DNA from: JAEUIE01 sp046350055
Lineage (GTDB): Bacteria > Planctomycetota > Planctomycetia > Gemmatales > HRBIN36
Reading direction: 5' to 3'
DNA length: 64,000 nt
NCBI GenBank assembly: GCA_046350055.1
Contig: JAXMBC010000001.1
Location: forward strand, 4,402,001-4,466,000
Shown: positions 39,361 to 47,864 of the stretch, in pieces
Layout of the letters: every line of letters starts with the position of its first letter
How positions within the stretch are numbered: position 1 is the stretch's first letter
Notes under the pieces: generated by a model
The model's database searches: none
Told to the model about the DNA's origin: nothing
Seen by the model: the letters and a program-made list of their open reading frames with translations, nothing else
Position numbers and translations under genes: made by a program

Positions 39361-41118
39361 CTAGTCTTCAAAGTCGGGTAGTACGCGGCGTGTCTGTTCG
39401 CGCAAGTAATTGTTCACTTCTCGGGCAGTCTCGAGCTGCAACGCAGTGCGAGTGACCTCGATGGCATCATCGATGCGGAACGACCTGATCAATTGTTTCA
39501 CCTCGGGCACATGCACCGAACCTGCTGACAGCGACCGTAAGCCCATACCCACCAGGAGCATGGTATAGTCGGGGTCGCCTCCCATTTCGCCACAAACGCT
39601 CACTTCGATGCCCTGTCTGTTGGCGGCATCCACCACATTCTTGATTAGCCGCAATACGGCTGGATCAGCAGGTGTATAGAGCGTGGCAACGTTTTCGTTC
39701 GTGCGGTCCGCAGCCAGAACATATTGAATAAGGTCATTCGTGCCGATGGAGAAGAAGTCCACCTCCTTCGCCAACTGTTCGGCCATGATCGCAGCCGACG
39801 GCACTTCAATCATAGTACCAATCTTGGGCTTCTTTTGGAAGATGTATCCTTCTTCTTCCAGGTCTTCCATGACATTCCGGAGGACGTGTTTGCTGTCTCT
39901 CAATTCCCGTAGAGTCGAAATCATGGGAAACATGATCCGCACGTCGGCCCCCGGAATCGTCGTTGCCCTCAAAATGGCACGAAGTTGTGTCTTGAACATG
40001 TCCAGATGGCGGAGGCACAGTCGGATGCTGCGGACTCCCAGGAACGGGTTCTTTTCAGTATGGCCGATTTCCGTCATGCCTGTCATCTTGTCGCCACCCA
40101 GATCGAGGGTGCGAATAGTGACTGGGCGCCCTGCCATCTGGTCAATTACACTGGAGTAAGCGGCGAACTGTTCCTCTTCGTTAGGGTGTCGCTCTTTCTC
40201 CATATAGAGAAATTCGGTGCGATACAGGCCTATACCTTCGCAGCCTCGCTCAAGACACAGGGGAATCTCTTCCGGAACTTCGATATTGGCAAATAGTTGT
40301 ACTCGCACTTCATCGAGTGTTTCTGCCGGCAGGTCTTTCAGCTGCGCCAGCCCCACTTCGTGGATGGCATACGAGGCCCTGGCGCGTTCATATCGTTCCA
40401 GGGTTTCTTCGTCTGGGCTGAGGATGAGCAGACCACGATTTCCATCGACAATAACGCGGTCGCCACCGGAGACCAGGTTCAGCATCCTGCCCAACCCGAA
40501 GACAACTGGTACTTGCAGTAAATCAGCAGCCAGAATGGCGCTATGGCTGGTTTTGCCTCCATGCTCGGTGGCGATACCCAGCACCATGGTGCGATCAATG
40601 GAGAGGATTTCGCTTGGTGTGAGGTCTTCGGCCAGCAGAACTATGGGCTGAGTGAGTTGTGCCAGTGGCTCACGCCGTTTCCCCAGTAGATGATGCAGCA
40701 ACAACTTTTCCAGGTCGCGAAAATCGGAATCACGTGAAGCGAAGTAGTCTTTTGACTTAAAACTGGCGAGCTGGTTGATTCGCTTGTTGATGGCCTTACT
40801 GACGGCATACTCGGGAGTATAGCCGGTATCACGAATGAATGACTCAATCTCCAGGCGGAACTTCGGGTCTTCGAGCATCATGGCATGAGCGTCGAAGATA
40901 GCACTGACCTGTTCACCAACGGCATCGGCCAGGTCGCGGGCACGCTGGCGTGCTTCTTCGGCAGCTTGAGCCACCGCTTCGTGAAACCGGGCAATTTCCT
41001 TGGGGTAGCTACCGCGAGCAATGAAACGGTCTGGTATGCGGTACGCCTCGGCATGTAGCACAAAGGCGGGGCCAATAGCCACTCCAGGTGCAACAGGGAT
41101 GCCGGGGCGGGATTCCAT
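39361..41118 (-). CDS. ptsI: Phosphoenolpyruvate-protein phosphotransferase (enzyme I)
   Basis: This 585-residue enzyme I takes phosphate from phosphoenolpyruvate and passes it to HPr. The phospho-accepting H192 is in the swivelling domain (ATEHGGKTSHSAILA). The PEP-binding barrel includes GIGLYRTEFLYME, TIRTLDLGGDK, MIEVPSAA, FFSIGTNDLIQYVLAADR and the catalytic Cys of VSVCGEMGG. Its length fits the classical EI, without the GAF domain of EI-Ntr. It is the last gene of hpf-ptsN-ptsH-ptsI on the minus strand. A hairpin lies in the 55-base gap after ptsH. No EIIB or EIIC gene is present, so the relay is probably regulatory. Confidence 0.95.
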   Translation of the reverse strand: MESRPGIPVAPGVAIGPAFVLHAEAYRIPDRFIARGSYPKEIARFHEAVAQAAEEARQRARDLADAVGEQVSAIFDAHAMMLEDPKFRLEIESFIRDTGYTPEYAVSKAINKRINQLASFKSKDYFASRDSDFRDLEKLLLHHLLGKRREPLAQLTQPIVLLAEDLTPSEILSIDRTMVLGIATEHGGKTSHSAILAADLLQVPVVFGLGRMLNLVSGGDRVIVDGNRGLLILSPDEETLERYERARASYAIHEVGLAQLKDLPAETLDEVRVQLFANIEVPEEIPLCLERGCEGIGLYRTEFLYMEKERHPNEEEQFAAYSSVIDQMAGRPVTIRTLDLGGDKMTGMTEIGHTEKNPFLGVRSIRLCLRHLDMFKTQLRAILRATTIPGADVRIMFPMISTLRELRDSKHVLRNVMEDLEEEGYIFQKKPKIGTMIEVPSAAIMAEQLAKEVDFFSIGTNDLIQYVLAADRTNENVATLYTPADPAVLRLIKNVVDAANRQGIEVSVCGEMGGDPDYTMLLVGMGLRSLSAGSVHVPEVKQLIRSFRIDDAIEVTRTALQLETAREVNNYLREQTRRVLPDFED

Positions 41119-41150
41119 GATGGACGGTACGGTTCTCGAGGACTAGTGAA

Positions 41151-41168
41151 GCAGGACTTCCGTCCTGC
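41151..41168 (-). promoter_or_regulatory. Hairpin in the ptsH-ptsI gap
   Basis: A perfect seven-base-pair stem GCAGGAC / GTCCTGC with loop TTCC on the plus strand (GGAA on the transcript) sits just after the ptsH stop and 33 bases before the ptsI ATG. It could reduce readthrough into ptsI or stabilise the ptsH mRNA end. It has no U-tract. Confidence 0.35.
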
Positions 41169-41173
41169 CAGTG

Positions 41174-41473
41174 TTATTCAGAAGGAATGTGCATTTCAGG
41201 GCAGTTTTCGGCAAAGAGTGCGGCTATCTCATCCAGAGCACGCTGTGCATCATCAGCCTGACTTGCTTCAAGCTTCAGCTCGGTGCCCTTCTCCGCGCCC
41301 AGCATGAACATGTCCATGGGGCTACGGGTGCTGACTTTGCGGTCTTCGTGGATGAGAAAAACCTCAGCCTGAAAGTTCCTTGCCTTTTTAGCGATGATGG
41401 TGGCAGGACGAACGTGCAGCCCCACTGGAAAGTGGATGACTACGGTTCGAACGCCTGTACCCTCCATCGACAT
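41174..41473 (-). CDS. ptsH: HPr family phosphocarrier protein
   Basis: From MSMEG at 41473 the protein has 99 residues. It carries the active-site H20 in FPVGLHVRPA and a conserved Ser (S51, in STRSPMDM) at the place of the regulatory Ser46 of HPr. It relays phosphate from EI to EIIA proteins. It is about 10 residues longer than typical HPr, at the C-terminus. An upstream in-frame ATG at 41524 would add 17 residues (MQHPNRSQ...); an AGGAG-type site lies before the 41473 start, which I prefer. It sits between ptsN and ptsI. No HPr kinase gene is visible. Confidence 0.9.
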   Translation of the reverse strand: MSMEGTGVRTVVIHFPVGLHVRPATIIAKKARNFQAEVFLIHEDRKVSTRSPMDMFMLGAEKGTELKLEASQADDAQRALDEIAALFAENCPEMHIPSE

Positions 41474-41524
41474 GTATTCCTGCTCCTTCTCTTTCGGTAC
41501 TTGTGAACGATTGGGATGCTGCAA

Positions 41525-42004
41525 TTATCTGCTGGAAACGCCATCAGCTTCACAGAGTAACTGCCAGACCTCGTCGCGGGTCTTGCAGTTCAGCAACTTC
41601 TCGCAGAATTTCTCATCTCGGAGAAGTCGTGAGACTGCTTCCAGTGCCCGCAAATGCTCGCCAGGCCGCTCCGGAGCATAGAGCAGCGTAACGAAGATTT
41701 TTACTGGTTCATTATCAAGACTCTCAAAGGCAATCCCAGCAGGTGAGAGGCCCACTGTGCCTATCAGTTTGCCCACACTCTCGTGCTTGGCGTGGGGGAT
41801 TGCTACCCCGCGACCAATTCCTGTGGACCCAAGCTGTTCCCGTCGGAGAATGGCTTTGACGATATTTTCTTCATCGCCCTCAGCCACTTTTCCTGTGCTT
41901 TTGACACTGGAAACCAGCTCGCGAATGACAGCTTCCTTCGTGACTGCTGTGATAGCAGGAACGATAGCTTCTCGAATGACAAAGTCAGTGATGCGAATGC
42001 TCAT
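41525..42004 (-). CDS. ptsN: PTS EIIA-Ntr family protein
   Basis: The 159-residue protein is a nitrogen-type PTS EIIA, with phospho-accepting H71 in GVAIPHAKH. Supporting blocks are REQLGSTGIGRG and the C-terminal FVTLLYAPERPGEHLRALEAVSRLLRD. In proteobacteria EIIA-Ntr regulates potassium, carbon/nitrogen balance and other targets rather than sugar uptake. The start MSIRITDFVI at 42004 is the family's usual start; the longer frame to 42073 is unlikely. It follows hpf by 37 bases, the same order as the hpf-ptsN pair of the proteobacterial rpoN operon, but rpoN is not here. Confidence 0.92.
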   Translation of the reverse strand: MSIRITDFVIREAIVPAITAVTKEAVIRELVSSVKSTGKVAEGDEENIVKAILRREQLGSTGIGRGVAIPHAKHESVGKLIGTVGLSPAGIAFESLDNEPVKIFVTLLYAPERPGEHLRALEAVSRLLRDEKFCEKLLNCKTRDEVWQLLCEADGVSSR

Positions 42005-42041
42005 AGGTGAACGCCGACTCCCAGTCTGACGAATCTGATAA

Positions 42042-42371
42042 CTATCCTGGCAGATCGCCTGCAGCAGGAGCACGACGATGATCCTGAATCTTTTCCTTGT
42101 ACTTGTGAATCTGGTGTTCCATTTTCTCGATACTGGTATCCAGTGCCAGGAACATATCGCTATCAGTTGACTTGGCTACAAAGTCGTGCTTGTGTTCTGC
42201 ATTCACCAGGATTTCCACATCTATTGGTCCATGGCGGTGTTCCAGATTGACCGTGACATTGATCGCTTCCACGCGATTGAAGTAGGTGAGAAGCTTCCGA
42301 ACTCTGGCTTCGATCTCAGCCTTATGCTCGGGAGTCAAATGCCCATGACGAGCCGTCACCACGATTTGCAT
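42042..42371 (-). CDS. hpf: Ribosome hibernation-promoting factor, short form
   Basis: From MQIVVTARHGHLTPEHK at 42371 the protein has 109 residues and matches the short HPF/RaiA (YfiA) family. These proteins bind the 30S decoding region and silence ribosomes under stress. Diagnostic parts are INVTVNLEHRHGPIDVEILVNAEHKHDFVAKSTDSDMFLALD and the basic C-terminal helix EHQIHKYKEKIQDHRR. It lacks the dimerisation domain of long HPF. A GGAG site six bases before the ATG sets the start; upstream residues in the longer frame are not coding-like. It is the first gene of the PTS cluster. Confidence 0.9.
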   Translation of the reverse strand: MQIVVTARHGHLTPEHKAEIEARVRKLLTYFNRVEAINVTVNLEHRHGPIDVEILVNAEHKHDFVAKSTDSDMFLALDTSIEKMEHQIHKYKEKIQDHRRAPAAGDLPG

Positions 42372-42596
42372 ACACCGCTCCGTAAGTTCACTGTGATAAT
42401 GTAAGGCGACAGGCGTCGTCCTGCAAGTTATTGATTGAATTGAATTCGCAGGGAATCTCAGGCTCAATAGAGCATCTGTGATATGACTTACGCTCAGATA
42501 CATGCTCGTGCAATACAACTGGAGCGGCTGGAATTGCTCCGTACCATCCTGTTTGACTGGATGACTGGCACTATTCAATCTGCAGGGGAATTCATG

Positions 42597-43175
42597 TTAG
42601 AGCTTTTCTTTCAGCTTGCTGACTATCAGCTCTTCCAGTCTGATATCGCGTCCCATGTCAATCCATCGAGAACCCATCGGTTTGGATGGAGTCGCATACT
42701 GAGCATTGCTGGGATCGTCTGGACGTAACTGCTGATGCTGGATCGGATTCACTGGCATGCCTGGATCTTCCAGTTCTTTATGAACTCGCACCAGAACAAA
42801 GTAGCCTCCCACTTCTGCGGGTGTGATCTGTACCTGTAATCGTCTGCGTATGGATTGTGCGGTGGATTGCCAGAGTTCGTATCCATCGTACCATTCATAC
42901 TGGAACCAGTCGTAGATGCCTGCAGAGATGCGTGGAACACCGAGGATTTCTCCAGCATACATATTACTGCTTGCAATATCGAAGTACTTTTGACACACAT
43001 CGTAGACCGTATCGTAGACCCTTTGGTACTGCTGGGCATCATGTCCCTGAGGCACAAACAGTGGGTTTTCAATCGGGTAGGCACCGCGGACGATTGGGTC
43101 TTGTCCGGTGCTTTGACAGCCGATGCAGCTGAACATGAGGAAAACTGGCAGTAAGGAACAGATTTTTCCGATCAT
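42597..43175 (-). CDS. Hypothetical lipoprotein
   Basis: The 192-residue protein from MIGKICSLLP at 43175 has a lipoprotein leader with lipobox CIGC (FLMFSCIGCQS), so it is probably anchored to a membrane. The mature part has no motif I recognise. It includes RVYDTVYDVCQKYFDIASSNMYAGE and a beta-rich region with VQITPAEVGGYFVLVRVHKELEDP. Similar lipoproteins of unknown role are common in planctomycetes. The frame extends to 43295, but the lipoprotein start at 43175 is clearly better. It lies 225 bases upstream of hpf and is probably separate from that operon. Confidence 0.75.
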   Translation of the reverse strand: MIGKICSLLPVFLMFSCIGCQSTGQDPIVRGAYPIENPLFVPQGHDAQQYQRVYDTVYDVCQKYFDIASSNMYAGEILGVPRISAGIYDWFQYEWYDGYELWQSTAQSIRRRLQVQITPAEVGGYFVLVRVHKELEDPGMPVNPIQHQQLRPDDPSNAQYATPSKPMGSRWIDMGRDIRLEELIVSKLKEKL

Positions 43176-43375
43176 GCGGCCCTCGACTGCTACTGAATCT
43201 GCGTTTGGTGAGAACCGGGCTCCTGCCAGATACTGCACGCGCAGATCAGAACGAACAAGCCGCATAACAGGAACCCATTTCCCCTGCAAGATCAACTTCG
43301 ATGGGAATCGGTGAAGAGGTTCTTCCCAGCTTGCCGATAGTCCCCATGTCTATGTGCGTAGCCACGGGGTGTTTC

Positions 43376-43624
43376 ATGCAGCGCGAATTGAATGTGCTGG
43401 CGCTTCATAAAGGCACGGAACACTACCTGTTTCTCTACGATGATAACAGTTTGCCGAACCTGGTAGATGTGTTTCGCAGTTATGCCAGTGACAAGGAATT
43501 AAGTTTTAACTGGTTTGATGCAGCAGTCATGACGGAAAAAGGCAAAGCACAACTGCAGCTTGAACAGGGGCATACTGTGCAGCCACTCCACACACCGCGC
43601 TTTCCCGCGGAGACCGCAGGATGA
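43376..43624 (+). CDS. Small conserved-looking protein coupled to xerC
   Basis: From the ATG at 43376 the product has 82 residues: MQRELNVLALHKGTEHYLFLYDD, followed by NLVDVFRSYASDKELSFNWFDAAVM. Its stop overlaps the xerC ATG by four bases (ATGA), a sign of translational coupling. No family is recognised. It has no leader or membrane helix and is probably cytoplasmic. The frame continues upstream to 43301, but those residues (MGIGEEVLPSLPIVPM...) lack coding character. Confidence 0.65.
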   Translation: MQRELNVLALHKGTEHYLFLYDDNSLPNLVDVFRSYASDKELSFNWFDAAVMTEKGKAQLQLEQGHTVQPLHTPRFPAETAG

Positions 43625-44517
43625 CCGAGGCCCTCGCCTCCTTCCTGAAATACCTCGTCGTCGAAAAGAATGCTTCCGAGCATACTACCAAAGCCTACCG
43701 CGACGATCTGACTCAGGCGATAGACTATTTCCGTATCCAGTTGGGCAAGGATGCAGGCGTCAAGCAGGTCAGCACCCGGACAATCCGTGGGTTCATGGCC
43801 CACCTGCACGAACAGGGATTCAGTAAATCAACCAGTGCCCGTCGGCTGGCTGCATTGCGTTCGTGGTTCAAGTATCTCTGTCGCCAGGGAGAGTTGGCAA
43901 CGAATCCTACCGAAGGTGTGCGGGGGCCGAAGAAGGACAAGATCCTGCCCAAGTTTCTGACGGAAGAAGCCATCGACAAGGTCACCACGGCTTCGGCTGG
44001 CGATGAAGTGAGTGGCCCACGGGATGAGGCCATCCTGGGAACGATTTATTCAGCTGGACTGCGTGTCAGCGAGTGTGTGCAACTAAACCTGGAAGATGTC
44101 AATCTGGACGATCAGGTTCTATTGATTCGTGGCAAAGGCAAGAAGGAACGGTTAGCGTTTCTGGGGGAAGCAGCCAGCAAGCTGATGGTTACCTGGCTGG
44201 AAGAGCGATCCAAGTTGCTGCAGGTTAAAGGAAAGAAGACTGAAGCGGTCTTTATTAACAAGTTCGGGACACGATTGACCACACGAAGCGTAGGGCGATT
44301 GCTGGCGAAATATCTCCGCCAACTCGGCATGGCAGGTCAGGCCAGTCCGCATACCCTGCGGCATAGCTTTGCGACGCATCTTCTGGATCGAGGAGCAGAG
44401 ATACGCAGTGTGCAGGAATTGCTGGGGCACCGCAGCCTGACGACGACGCAAATCTACACACACCTCACGACGCAACGCTTGCAGGATAGCTACAAGAAGG
44501 CCCATCCGCGGGCATAA
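43621..44517 (+). CDS. xerC: Tyrosine recombinase XerC/XerD family
   Basis: This 298-residue site-specific recombinase resolves chromosome dimers at dif with a partner recombinase and FtsK. The core-binding domain covers 1-90. The catalytic set is complete: R148 (SAGLRVSEC), K172 region (GKGKKER), H244 and R247 (HTLRHSFATHLL), H270 (LLGHRSLTTTQ) and nucleophile Y279 (IYTHL). Length and sequence fit Xer rather than a phage integrase, and there are no attachment-site repeats or phage genes nearby. Whether it is XerC or XerD needs phylogeny. It is coupled to the preceding 82-residue gene. Confidence 0.9.
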   Translation: MTEALASFLKYLVVEKNASEHTTKAYRDDLTQAIDYFRIQLGKDAGVKQVSTRTIRGFMAHLHEQGFSKSTSARRLAALRSWFKYLCRQGELATNPTEGVRGPKKDKILPKFLTEEAIDKVTTASAGDEVSGPRDEAILGTIYSAGLRVSECVQLNLEDVNLDDQVLLIRGKGKKERLAFLGEAASKLMVTWLEERSKLLQVKGKKTEAVFINKFGTRLTTRSVGRLLAKYLRQLGMAGQASPHTLRHSFATHLLDRGAEIRSVQELLGHRSLTTTQIYTHLTTQRLQDSYKKAHPRA

Positions 44518-44683
44518 ATGCTGTGTTAGTCATCGATCCGGAGAGAGCCTGATTAAGCCGTTGCTTCTACACCTAAACTCAAGTGTGTGTGTAAATACAC
44601 TGAGCATCGTCGTGATCGTAGAGCATATTCATGAGGAGAAGACTTGTTGCTTCGTTGGGCGTCCATTAAAAGAGTGGGGTATC

Positions 44684-46942
44684 TTACGGCTGGCGAGGCG
44701 AAGGCGTAGTTGCCCCGGCTGGCATGATCTTACCTTCCACGGCTTGCAGGCGTGCGGTAAGTGAGTTGGTCAGGTCTGTCCCCATGATTCCAGCCTGTGG
44801 AAGCAATTCCAATGCTTGCCTCCACGTGGTTCGTGCTGCTTCATTCTGATGCTGTACAAGATGAGCATCACCCATAGCCAGCAGTACCCATGGTTCAGCT
44901 TTGAGTTTGCGATCTGCCAGTTCCTTCATGATCTGAATCCCAGCGTCAGTCTTGCCGGTGCGGAGAAGAATGGTTGCCAGTGTTGCCTGATAGTCAGCTT
45001 TGGGTTCGAGCTTGAGGGCGATGGGGCTAAAGCGACGTTTCTTGTGCTGCTCAATCAAATCGAGTTCGATGGCGGCGCGGATTACCTTTTCCGCTTGTGC
45101 AAGATCAGCATTCTGAAACAGCAGGCAGCGGGCATGGGCAGCCATCGCTTCACTGTCATTGGGATCATTCTTGAGTATGGCTTCGTACTGCTCCAAGGCC
45201 GCGGTGAACTGTGCGGTTGCTTCGTAGGCATGAGCAAGTACATAACGAACCTGTCTGGCCCAGGGACTTTGCACCATAGAGGTGTTGAGAAGTTCCTTGC
45301 CCTTGGCAACGCACGTTTGATGCTGCTTGAGCAGGTGGAGAATGTACAACTCGGTACACAGTAGTTTGTGTTCATCCGTTGTACCGGGGGCGCAGAGTTC
45401 TCGCGCAGCAGTAAGCGTTGCCAGGGCGGGTTGCGACTGTTTCAGTCGGGCGTAGGCCTTTGCAAGCTCGATGTAGAAAATAAATGGTTGCTGAATAGCG
45501 GGATGGTCAATCGCTGCCTGGCAGACTTTGACCAGTTCAGCGAACTTATATTGCTCCAATAGAGCCCTTGCCAGGAGAAGATATGTCTCCTGCGGTTTAA
45601 GGTCGGACAAGAGGTGCATTCGAGTGAGCGTCTCGGCTTCATTCCAGAATTCGAGTTGGAGCGCCAGCTTAATTAGCATCAGCCTGGTTACTGGTTGCAC
45701 ATTGCTGATGCGGGGAAGTTCCATGAGTTTCCTGAGCATTACACCATCGGAGAGTATTGCCATCATCGCGGCACGGCTCCAGCGTGCCCGGGCTGGCTGG
45801 GTCATGATTTGATCCAGCTCGTTGAGAACATCAGTGGATTTGCCTTGAGCGATTAGCAATCGGAAATAGCCGAGGATTGCTTCCTTGAATGGGGCCTGAT
45901 CCACGGTGAGGATCTCGCTGTAGAGCACCTCAGCCTGGCCGTACTGCTCTGCCTCTGTCAGCACTTCGGCCAGAACCAGGTTAATAGCAGTATGCTGGGG
46001 AGCATCGAAATGGAGTTTCTGCATGACTGCCACTACTTCAGAGCCACGCCCACACTGCTTCAGAACGGTGAGTAATAATCGATAAGCTTCATCGGATGGG
46101 GGATGGGAAGCAGTCACCTTCTGCAACAATGGCAGTGCCTTGTCATATTGACTTGCTGCCAGATGGACTTCAGCCATATTCAAATCCAGCCTGTCCTTAT
46201 CCAGCGGTCGCAATGTGTGTGCCTGTTTGTAATGTGTAATGGCTTCGTCAAACTGTCTGGTTTTCACCATGACACGGGCCAGTCGTTCCAGAAGTTTAGC
46301 TTCCTCGGCTGGCAGTTCTTCTGCTGTGGGCGAGAAGGCGTCCTCCAGGTACCGATTTCGATCCTGCACAATGAGAAGTGCATGACGATATGCTGCTATC
46401 GCATCATTGTGTCTGTTCAGAGCTTCCAGACAGCTGGCTTTTACAATGGCTAAGTCAGCGGCGAAGGCGGGATAGGCGGAGTAGTCGTTCTTCTGATGGG
46501 CTTCTTCCACAGCAGCCAGTGCCTCCTGGTATCGCTGCAGGTCGAGCAATTCCTGGGCATATCGCATCCAGAGGTCGGGTTGTCTGGGATCAATCGTCAG
46601 TGATCGGCGAATAAGCTGTAGTGCAGAAGCGGTCTGTTCCATCTTGAAGCAGAGCGGAATGATGTGCCGAAGTAGATCGACAGCCTGCCCATCGAACTGA
46701 TTGGCCAGATGGTAAGCCTGGAGTGCTTCGGGAATGCGTTCACTCTGCTCGAGCATTCGGCCCCGAGCGAAATGCTTCAGAGCTTCGTAGTGCTTGAGCA
46801 GTTGCACATCCTTTAATGCGACCCGTCCGGGTTCGGGCTGATCCTGTGGTAAATCAGTCAACAGAATGCGTCGGTCGTCGGCAAAGATAGCAAGTGTGCA
46901 AAGCAGGATGAGCATCGTCACAGGCAGCTTCATCGTCACCAT
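44684..46942 (-). CDS. Secreted tetratricopeptide-repeat protein
   Basis: The 752-residue protein has a signal peptide (MKLPVTMLILLCTLAIFA) followed almost entirely by TPR units from about 50 to 730. Examples are ALQAYHLANQFDGQAVDLLRHI, DLWMRYAQELLDLQRYQEALAAVEEA and ALEQYEAILKNDPNDSEAMAAHARCLL. It is probably a periplasmic scaffold for protein-protein contact. The start may be the ATG at 46942 or the one at 46933. It converges with xerC over a 166-base gap that holds only an imperfect inverted repeat (CTCAAGTGT/ACACTGAG). Its promoter region is shared with the divergent sirtuin gene. Confidence 0.85.
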   Translation of the reverse strand: MVTMKLPVTMLILLCTLAIFADDRRILLTDLPQDQPEPGRVALKDVQLLKHYEALKHFARGRMLEQSERIPEALQAYHLANQFDGQAVDLLRHIIPLCFKMEQTASALQLIRRSLTIDPRQPDLWMRYAQELLDLQRYQEALAAVEEAHQKNDYSAYPAFAADLAIVKASCLEALNRHNDAIAAYRHALLIVQDRNRYLEDAFSPTAEELPAEEAKLLERLARVMVKTRQFDEAITHYKQAHTLRPLDKDRLDLNMAEVHLAASQYDKALPLLQKVTASHPPSDEAYRLLLTVLKQCGRGSEVVAVMQKLHFDAPQHTAINLVLAEVLTEAEQYGQAEVLYSEILTVDQAPFKEAILGYFRLLIAQGKSTDVLNELDQIMTQPARARWSRAAMMAILSDGVMLRKLMELPRISNVQPVTRLMLIKLALQLEFWNEAETLTRMHLLSDLKPQETYLLLARALLEQYKFAELVKVCQAAIDHPAIQQPFIFYIELAKAYARLKQSQPALATLTAARELCAPGTTDEHKLLCTELYILHLLKQHQTCVAKGKELLNTSMVQSPWARQVRYVLAHAYEATAQFTAALEQYEAILKNDPNDSEAMAAHARCLLFQNADLAQAEKVIRAAIELDLIEQHKKRRFSPIALKLEPKADYQATLATILLRTGKTDAGIQIMKELADRKLKAEPWVLLAMGDAHLVQHQNEAARTTWRQALELLPQAGIMGTDLTNSLTARLQAVEGKIMPAGATTPSPRQP

Positions 46943-47018
46943 CCATGAAAGATGAAGTACCGAGAATAGCGACTTTTGCCTGTCTGCCTAGAGCGATCAG
47001 GATTGATATGCTACCGCT

Positions 47019-47864
47019 ATGAATGCCAGTATTGACAAGCAATCATCGATTGCCCGAGCCGCGGAAGCCATTCGACACGCAGATGCTTTGCTCCTGGGCG
47101 CTGGTGCCGGGATGGGAGTTGATTCGGGCTTGCCTGACTTTCGAGGAAATGCCGGTTTCTGGACAGCCTATCCTGCACTATATGGCATGCAGTTTCATGA
47201 AGTGGCCAATCCACGCTGGTTTGCAAATGACCCAGCATTCGCCTGGGGATTCTACGGTCATCGCCTTAACCTGTATCGGCAGACTACACCGCACGATGGT
47301 TTTGCGATACTACGACGCTGGGCGCAAAGTATGTCTGCAGGCTACTTCGTTTTCACCAGCAACGTAGACGGGCAGTTTCAAAAGGCAGGGTTCCCGGAGA
47401 ATCGCCTGATTGAGTGTCATGGCTCCATTCATCACTTGCAATGTGTAAATGCGTGCAATAATGCTGTTTGGCCTGTTGGTGACCTCAAACTCGAGATTGA
47501 GGAGTCAACTCTGCGATGCAGCTCTCCCCTGCCCCGCTGTCCAGAGTGTGATCGCATTGCCCGGCCCAATATCCTTATGTTCGGTGATGCTGGCTGGCTT
47601 GATCAACGGTCAGCAGAACAGTATGAACAATATCAATTGTGGAAGAGATCACTGACGGGAAAGAGCATTGTGGCCATTGAAATAGGTGCCGGGATGGCAA
47701 TCCCTACGGTGCGTTACTTTTGCGAAGCTGAATCAACGACACACATTCGCATCAATCCTCATGAGCATGAAATAGCCCCGCCAGGTATTCCCCTTTCCAT
47801 GGGGGCACTCGCGGGGCTTGTATCAATTGATGCTGAACTTCGTTCTATTTCAGCGTTTGCCTGA
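47019..47864 (+). CDS. Sir2-family (sirtuin-like) NAD-dependent protein
   Basis: The 281-residue protein has the sirtuin NAD-binding motif (GAGAGMGVDSGLPDFRG), FTSNVDGQFQKAGF, the catalytic H134 (IECHGS) and a zinc-type cysteine set (C142, C146 and C174, C177). It probably removes acyl groups from lysines or has a related NAD-dependent activity. Departures from canonical sirtuins: QF replaces the usual LH after NVDG, and the first cysteine pair is three rather than two residues apart. TATGCT at 47007-47012 sits six bases before the ATG, so a leaderless transcript is possible. Its 3' end overlaps the next minus-strand gene by 20 bases. Confidence 0.85.
   Translation: MNASIDKQSSIARAAEAIRHADALLLGAGAGMGVDSGLPDFRGNAGFWTAYPALYGMQFHEVANPRWFANDPAFAWGFYGHRLNLYRQTTPHDGFAILRRWAQSMSAGYFVFTSNVDGQFQKAGFPENRLIECHGSIHHLQCVNACNNAVWPVGDLKLEIEESTLRCSSPLPRCPECDRIARPNILMFGDAGWLDQRSAEQYEQYQLWKRSLTGKSIVAIEIGAGMAIPTVRYFCEAESTTHIRINPHEHEIAPPGIPLSMGALAGLVSIDAELRSISAFA

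Noticed and set aside
43621..44517. Tyrosine recombinase as a sign of an integrated phage or island
   Set aside because: Its length and motifs fit chromosomal Xer. There are no attachment-site repeats, tRNA or phage genes nearby.
44561..44764. Plus-strand frame of 67 codons after xerC
   Set aside because: It has no ribosome-binding site or coding character and runs into the end of the convergent TPR gene.
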